A stretch of 64,000 nt of DNA from Chlorokybus atmophyticus (taxonomy: Eukaryota; Streptophyta; Chlorokybophyceae; Chlorokybales; Chlorokybaceae). Made by a program: the position numbers and the translations under genes. The DNA lies in contig RHPI01002533.1 of assembly GCA_009103225.1 (NCBI GenBank), forward strand, positions 461,368 through 525,367, in the 5' to 3' direction. Shown here in pieces: positions 60,096-64,000 of this stretch (positions are counted from its first letter, which is position 1; each line of letters begins with the position of its first letter). The notes beneath the pieces were generated by a model. The model did not search any database, was not told where the DNA came from, and worked only from the letters and a program-made list of their open reading frames with translations.

Positions 60096-61790
60096 CCCAC
60101 TTAAGTTTCAATGTCCTCATTGAAGGGTTAGCACGGCCCCACCGTGAGCACTGAAAAACTGAGTGAGAAAAAGAACCAGGGCCGAAGCGGCAAAGATGTC
60201 TGCCAGCACCCTTTTACCGTCCGCGAGCGGACACATCACTCCAGTACGCCCGAAGAATCTCTTGGCAGTTGGTAAGATTTTCGGGTTCCCACGTGTTCTG
60301 TTCAACACCATACTCTTTCCATTTCACCAAGTCAGTTGGTGCACGTCCGCGTCGGGGCTTACGGTGACTCAAAATTGTTTCCACCTCGTACTCAAAAGTA
60401 TCATTGCCATCCACTGCGACAAGGGGTGGAGGAGGTTGAACCCGACCGTCTGAACGGTACAGATTCAGTTTACTCACATGAAACACATCATGTATACATA
60501 TGGAATGTGGTAACTTCAAACGATACGCGTGAGTGCCGACCCGATCAACCACTTTGAAGGGGCCTATCCAGCGAGGGAAAAACTTTCCGATACCCACTCC
60601 CTTAATGGATATGTTTTCAGTGCTCCAAAGCACCGAATTTCCCACATCATAGTCGGCCTGCCTACGATGCTTATTCGCTTGGGCTTTCTGTCTGTCTTGC
60701 GCTGCGCGCAGACAGCTCTTTGCCAACGTTAACCTGTCTTGCATGGCCGCAGCCATCTCGCGCGCTGCAGGCACGCGAGTCAAGTCGTTAGCCGGCAACT
60801 TAATACTCGCAGGACTTTGTGGATGCACTCGGTAATTAAAAAAAAACGGAGTTTCCTACACACTCTCTTGCCATGCATTGTTAATCGCGAACTCAGCCAT
60901 TGGAAGGTCAATATCCCAATCAGACTGCATCGGACTCAAATAATGCCGAATGGTTTCCTCAATCACTTGATTGGCGCGTTCAGTCTGACCATTAGTCTGC
61001 GGATGATAAGCAGTACTTATGTGCTGCTGTATCTGCAGAAGTTGCATAGCGACTTTCAAAACTGAGCCATAAACCTCGGGTCACGGTCAGAGACAATGTT
61101 GCGAGGTAAGCCAAGCAACTTGAACAATGACGCGACAAAAACCATCGCTAGATCACGGGAGCCTATCTCCGTACGGCAAGGAACAATGTGAACCATTTTG
61201 GTCAAACGATCCACAAATACTGCAACCGCAGTATGACCCAACGCTGTTTCAGGGAGCTCAGTGATAAGGTCCATACTCACACTTTCCCGCTTACTGTCAG
61301 GAACTGGTAACGGCCGCAGTAGCCCAGCGGGCTTTTTACGTAACGGTTTGTCACGCTGACATTTGTCACACGTGTCCACATACCGTTTCACATCAGCAGG
61401 CAACGATGGCCACCAATACAACTGTTGCGCTGCCTTCGTGGTCTTGCGACTACCAAAGTGTCTAGCGTAAGGTGGATCATGTATATCCGCTATGCATTTT
61501 ACACGAAGTTCAGCATGAACAGGTATCATCAAACTGTTGCTTATGTAGTACAGATTGTCACGTTTGTTAAACTTTTGTAAGTTGTCTGCAATAGAAAAGC
61601 ACGGTTTAAAGTGTACCCCTGTACAACGGTTTGCACAAGCTCATCATCGGGAGACAATGTGCTGCGTGTCGCAAGTAATTGCGCGCGCATCACCGCTAGT
61701 ATTGATGGGCAGCGACTTAAAGGGTCAGCCACATTCGTTCTGCCTGGCCAATACTGTAACAGCACTACCGTCGCCGGTGATGCCCCTTCA
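60089..61790 (-). mobile_element. Ty3/gypsy chromodomain retrotransposon, truncated and inactivated
   Basis: Reading on the minus strand from about 61790: the end of RNase H (LLQYWPGRTNVADPLSR), an integrase zinc-binding region (HFGSRKTTKAAQQLYWWP then CDKCQRDKPLRKKPAG), the integrase core with its DDE residues (SMDLITELP, VSDRDPRF, YHPQTNGQTERANQVIEE), the GPF-like segment (FPRWIGPFKVVDRVGTHAYR) and a C-terminal chromodomain (YEVETILSHR, TDLVKWKEY, NTWEPENL). Defects: a frameshift near 61057 just after DPRFMAQF, and an in-frame TAG near 60858. Gag, protease and reverse transcriptase are absent. A polypurine tract (seven G on the minus strand, 60092-60098) marks the start of the expected 3' LTR at 60089. 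The chromodomain places it among chromoviruses, common in green plants. Confidence 0.88.
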
Positions 61791-61799
61791 ATCCTCTAC

Positions 61800-62281
61800 C
61801 CCAACACCTACACCGCCTATGACAAGCCTTTCAGCGGCGTGGCCGCCACTGAGCAGAGAACTGAAAGTGAGGTCACATCAATTTTATGTGACCTTTTATA
61901 TCAAGAGTATATTAAATATGCTCCTCTCGATAATTAACTCACAACTAGACATCGACCCTACAGATAGGGTATTTAGGAAATTTAGCGTGAGCCAATCACA
62001 GCTCAGATAAGGTACCTATTGATAAGGTACCTATCGAAAGATACCTATCATAAGGTACCTAACGAGATTGTGATTACATTTTATCAAATGTCACACTACA
62101 TAGGCTTGAGTAAGCGTTTCTACACCCATTGAGACTTTTTTAAGCTATGATAAAGCATCATAGCCTTTGATTAGCGAGGCACCGTAGAAAAGAGGTATAA
62201 ATAAGCATAATTAAAAACTAATTCATACAGAATGTGTTATTTTGTAGCAATAATACCCCTATTATTATTGCTCCCGTTACA
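61800..62281 (-). mobile_element. Probable 3' LTR of the second retrotransposon
   Basis: On the minus strand, directly after the polypurine tract at 62283-62290, the sequence begins TGTAACGGGAGCAATAATA, with a short palindrome (GCAATAATA..TATTATTGC). It is AT-rich and contains four spaced copies of a GGTACCTAT-like word (62010-62062). The end of the LTR could not be fixed; it abuts the RNase H part of the first element near 61.79 kb. Confidence 0.55.
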
Positions 62282-62282
62282 T

Positions 62283-62926
62283 CCCCCCCCACTTAGGTTT
62301 TTAACGTCCTCGTTGAACTCAAGTTGATCAGGCCTAATTTCAAGTAATTGTAACCAATAACATAGCAGGAAATGACAGGGTGGTAATGAAACTGCACTGC
62401 CAGTCTGTCATCAACCAAGCCCACAATTTCACGGGTCGGGATGTGTGTCCCAATAAGCTCGAAGCAACTTGCGGCAGTGCGTAAGATGCCTGTCGGGCTC
62501 CCAACTGTTATGTTCCGGGCTATACCCTTTCCATTTCACCAAATAGCGGGTTGCGCGTCCCCGACTATTCAGCTTATGGTTAAAAATAGTTTCCACCTCG
62601 TATTCGAGCTCGCTGTTCACCTCAACCGGTGGTGGTGGAGGCTGTGTTCTATCGTCTGAGCGGTATGGTTTTAACAAGTTCACGTGGAACACGTTGTGTA
62701 TACGCACACTTGGGGGCAATTGCAGTCGATAAGCGTGCGTACCAACTTTATCAGTGATACAGAAAGGACCTAGCCATCGGGGCAGCAACTTGCGAGCACC
62801 CGTACCTTTGATGGTCATGTTCTTTGCGTTAAGCAAAACTCTATCGCCGACATGGAAAGTGGCCATTCTTCGATGTGTATCAGCATAAGCTTTTTGCCTG
62901 TCATTGTGCTTGCCAGTGCATGTCAC
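62283..62926 (-). mobile_element. Second Ty3/gypsy chromodomain element, 3' fragment
   Basis: Open frame 62926-62429 holds the integrase C-terminal region (KAYADTHRRMATFHVGDRVL, LPRWLGPFCITDKVGTHAYR, HNVFHVNLLKPY) and a chromodomain (YEVETIFNHK, RYLVKWKGYSPEHNSWEPD). It parallels the first element but is clearly divergent from it. A polypurine tract follows at 62283-62290 with the same GTTACAT-CCCCCCC-ACTTA context as the first element. Sequence upstream of 62926 is unrelated, so the 5' part is missing. Confidence 0.88.
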
Positions 62927-63039
62927 AGTTGGTCACTGTACGGCTTGCCTGTTGCATGCCTGTGACATACCTGTGACTTGCCAGCTGCTTATCTGGGTCG
63001 CTTGACCCGGGTCTGCAAGTTCCGAACCAAGCTGTTTCC

Positions 63040-63226
63040 AAACCCTCCCTCTCTGGCTTCGGCCTAGAGATCGGGACTTGGTTATGACAGTTTTGGGGAA
63101 GTTGTGCGGTGAGCGTCATGGCAGCCGTGCATGACTCACATACCTATAAGTGCGCATTCTGTTCCCAAACTCTATGAGCCAAAAAGCCTCCCCCTCTGGC
63201 TTCAGCCTGGAGATTAGGACTTGGTT
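63040..63226. repeat. Two direct repeats about 142 bp apart
   Basis: CCCTCTCTGGCTTCGGCCTAGAGATCGGGACTTGGTT near 63046-63082 recurs as CCCTCTGGCTTCAGCCTGGAGATTAGGACTTGGTT near 63191-63224. They lie just upstream of the gag-like frame and may belong to an LTR or leader region. Confidence 0.75.
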
Positions 63227-63409
63227 GAGGACAACACCGGGTTGGGACATTTTGATCCCATTCAGACTTTAGATCAAGCCTTCCTGGTTTTGGGATTGGT
63301 TTGGACTTCGTTTGGGACTTGAGCAACTTGGGGTCATTTTTTTCCTCTCGTTGAACCTGGTCCGTTGGTGAGGTTCTCACCATCCCATTTTGCCTGTTTT
63401 TGCAGACAA

Positions 63410-64000
63410 ATGGAAGAGAACTCGGTGCCCACCTCGAAGAGGAAAAGCTCGCAAAAAGAGCAATTATCCCGTGAGGAGGAGTTTCCATCCATGGAGGATA
63501 TTGCCAACCCGGATGATGCACCTAATGAGTCTCATGCTGCTAAGGATGTGGATGCCTTGGTGGAACCAGACGGGCCACCACCACCACCACCACCATCATT
63601 CGTGCAGCCTGAAATCTCAATTTGCCTTACGAAACAGGAGCTGATGGACCACTTTCTTAGCATCTATGATGAGGAGCCTCGTGAGGCGATTGTCTCGCTC
63701 ATCAACTTTCTCTTTCATGTGGCGGAAACGATCTCAAAGCTCACCACCTTTATGGGGTGAGATTGGGAGGGATCGATGGGTGAAGGCAAACGTGTTCTGA
63801 ATATGATCGAGCGCCTTTAACGCTCTGACAGTGGTCCACCTGTTCAGGCGCTCGCTCGTCCTGCCGAGTTTGTTCCCAGCAAGCAAGCGACAATTTTCGA
63901 CTGACTCGTGAAGCTGAAGAGACACTATGTCAACTCCCTTCACAATTCTGAGGAGGGGAAGTTGCGTGTAGTTGAGTTGCTCATTTCAAACGATGCTCTG
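63410..64000 (+). mobile_element. Decayed gag-like reading frame of a retroelement
   Basis: ORF 63410-63760 encodes a charged N-terminus, a proline run (PPPPPPP) and a helical segment (KQELMDHFLSIYDEE then VSLINFLFHVAETIS), then stops. The downstream sequence continues to look coding but only across stops and frame changes (GEGKRVLNMIERL stop; LARPAEFVPSKQATIFD stop LVKLKRHYVNSL). This resembles a Gag polyprotein degraded by mutation and runs off the window edge. It is opposite in strand to the two chromodomain elements. Assignment to gag is inference from composition and neighbourhood. Confidence 0.45.

Noticed and set aside
61611-61937. 108-codon plus-strand frame (DAPSILYPNTYTAYDKPFSG)
   Set aside because: It is antisense to the retrotransposon RNase H/LTR region; no homologue recalled and no splice context.
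1-64000. CRISPR arrays, operons, riboswitches, prophage, rRNA or tRNA genes
   Set aside because: No regularly spaced short repeats and no bacterial-style gene packing; no tRNA cloverleaf or rRNA core was found by eye, although a tRNA could be missed without a covariance search.

Overview
The window is eukaryotic nuclear DNA. Almost every recognisable gene is split into many short exons by roughly 75-430 bp introns with GT..AG borders, genes lie on both strands at a spacing of 1-4 kb, and there are no operons or ribosome binding sites. A photosynthetic green-lineage host is indicated by a protein with a chloroplast transit peptide plus thylakoid transfer segment (16.1-18.0 kb), a DRM-type cytosine-5 methyltransferase (9.3-12.8 kb) and a germin-like cupin (41.0-42.1 kb). 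Two introns of the DMC1 gene look U12-type. The chlorophyte genomes I know of have lost the minor spliceosome, so I lean towards a streptophyte alga; this is inference. Introns and spacers are conspicuously rich in TGCA/GCATGC words.

Layout, left to right. 0-4.2 kb: a TC microsatellite and one poorly resolved coiled-coil gene (+). 4.26-8.06 kb (-): a sterol-glucosyltransferase-type glycosyltransferase spliced in frame to an FkbM-type methyltransferase. 9.33-12.82 kb (+): DRM methyltransferase with four N-terminal C2HC zinc knuckles. 13.15-14.77 kb (-): BPL_N/glutaminase-like domain joined to a multi-pass membrane domain. 15.0-15.8 kb (-): 99-residue coiled-coil protein. 16.07-18.05 kb (+): thylakoid lumen protein with twin CX3CX3C motifs. 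18.6-19.8 kb (-): OPA3-like protein. 20.4-21.9 kb (+): SOUL haem-binding protein. 22.0-24.2 kb (-): DMC1 recombinase. 25.2-28.4 kb (+): ZW10. 29-34.8 kb: weakly supported gene fragments and repeats. 35.1-36.5 kb (-): BCCIP/BCP1. 36.7-39.75 kb (+): amino acid/auxin permease family transporter. 41.05-42.1 kb (-): germin-like protein. 42.3-45.2 kb (-): LIN37-like candidate. 45.8-47.7 kb (+): RNA polymerase III subunit RPC6/C34. 49-51.8 kb (-): an F-box/LRR-like gene and its decayed tandem copy. 53.2-53.9 kb: assembly gap inside a GA microsatellite. 55.16-59.28 kb (-): ERMP1-type M28 metallopeptidase. 59.8-62.9 kb: fold-back hairpins and two decayed, apparently nested Ty3/gypsy chromodomain retrotransposons (-). 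63.4-64.0 kb: decayed gag-like reading frame (+).

The genes are ordinary housekeeping neighbours, not a pathway: meiosis (DMC1), Golgi-ER tethering or kinetochore (ZW10), Pol III transcription, ER proteolysis, plastid biogenesis and DNA methylation. The most unusual items are the zinc-knuckle DRM fusion, the glycosyltransferase-FkbM fusion, the BPL_N membrane protein, the minor-class introns (one AT-AC) in DMC1, and the perfect 44-bp fold-back at the retrotransposon PPT/LTR edge. Exon borders were assigned by hand from splice motifs, reading phase and remembered family sequence; where phases close exactly I say so.
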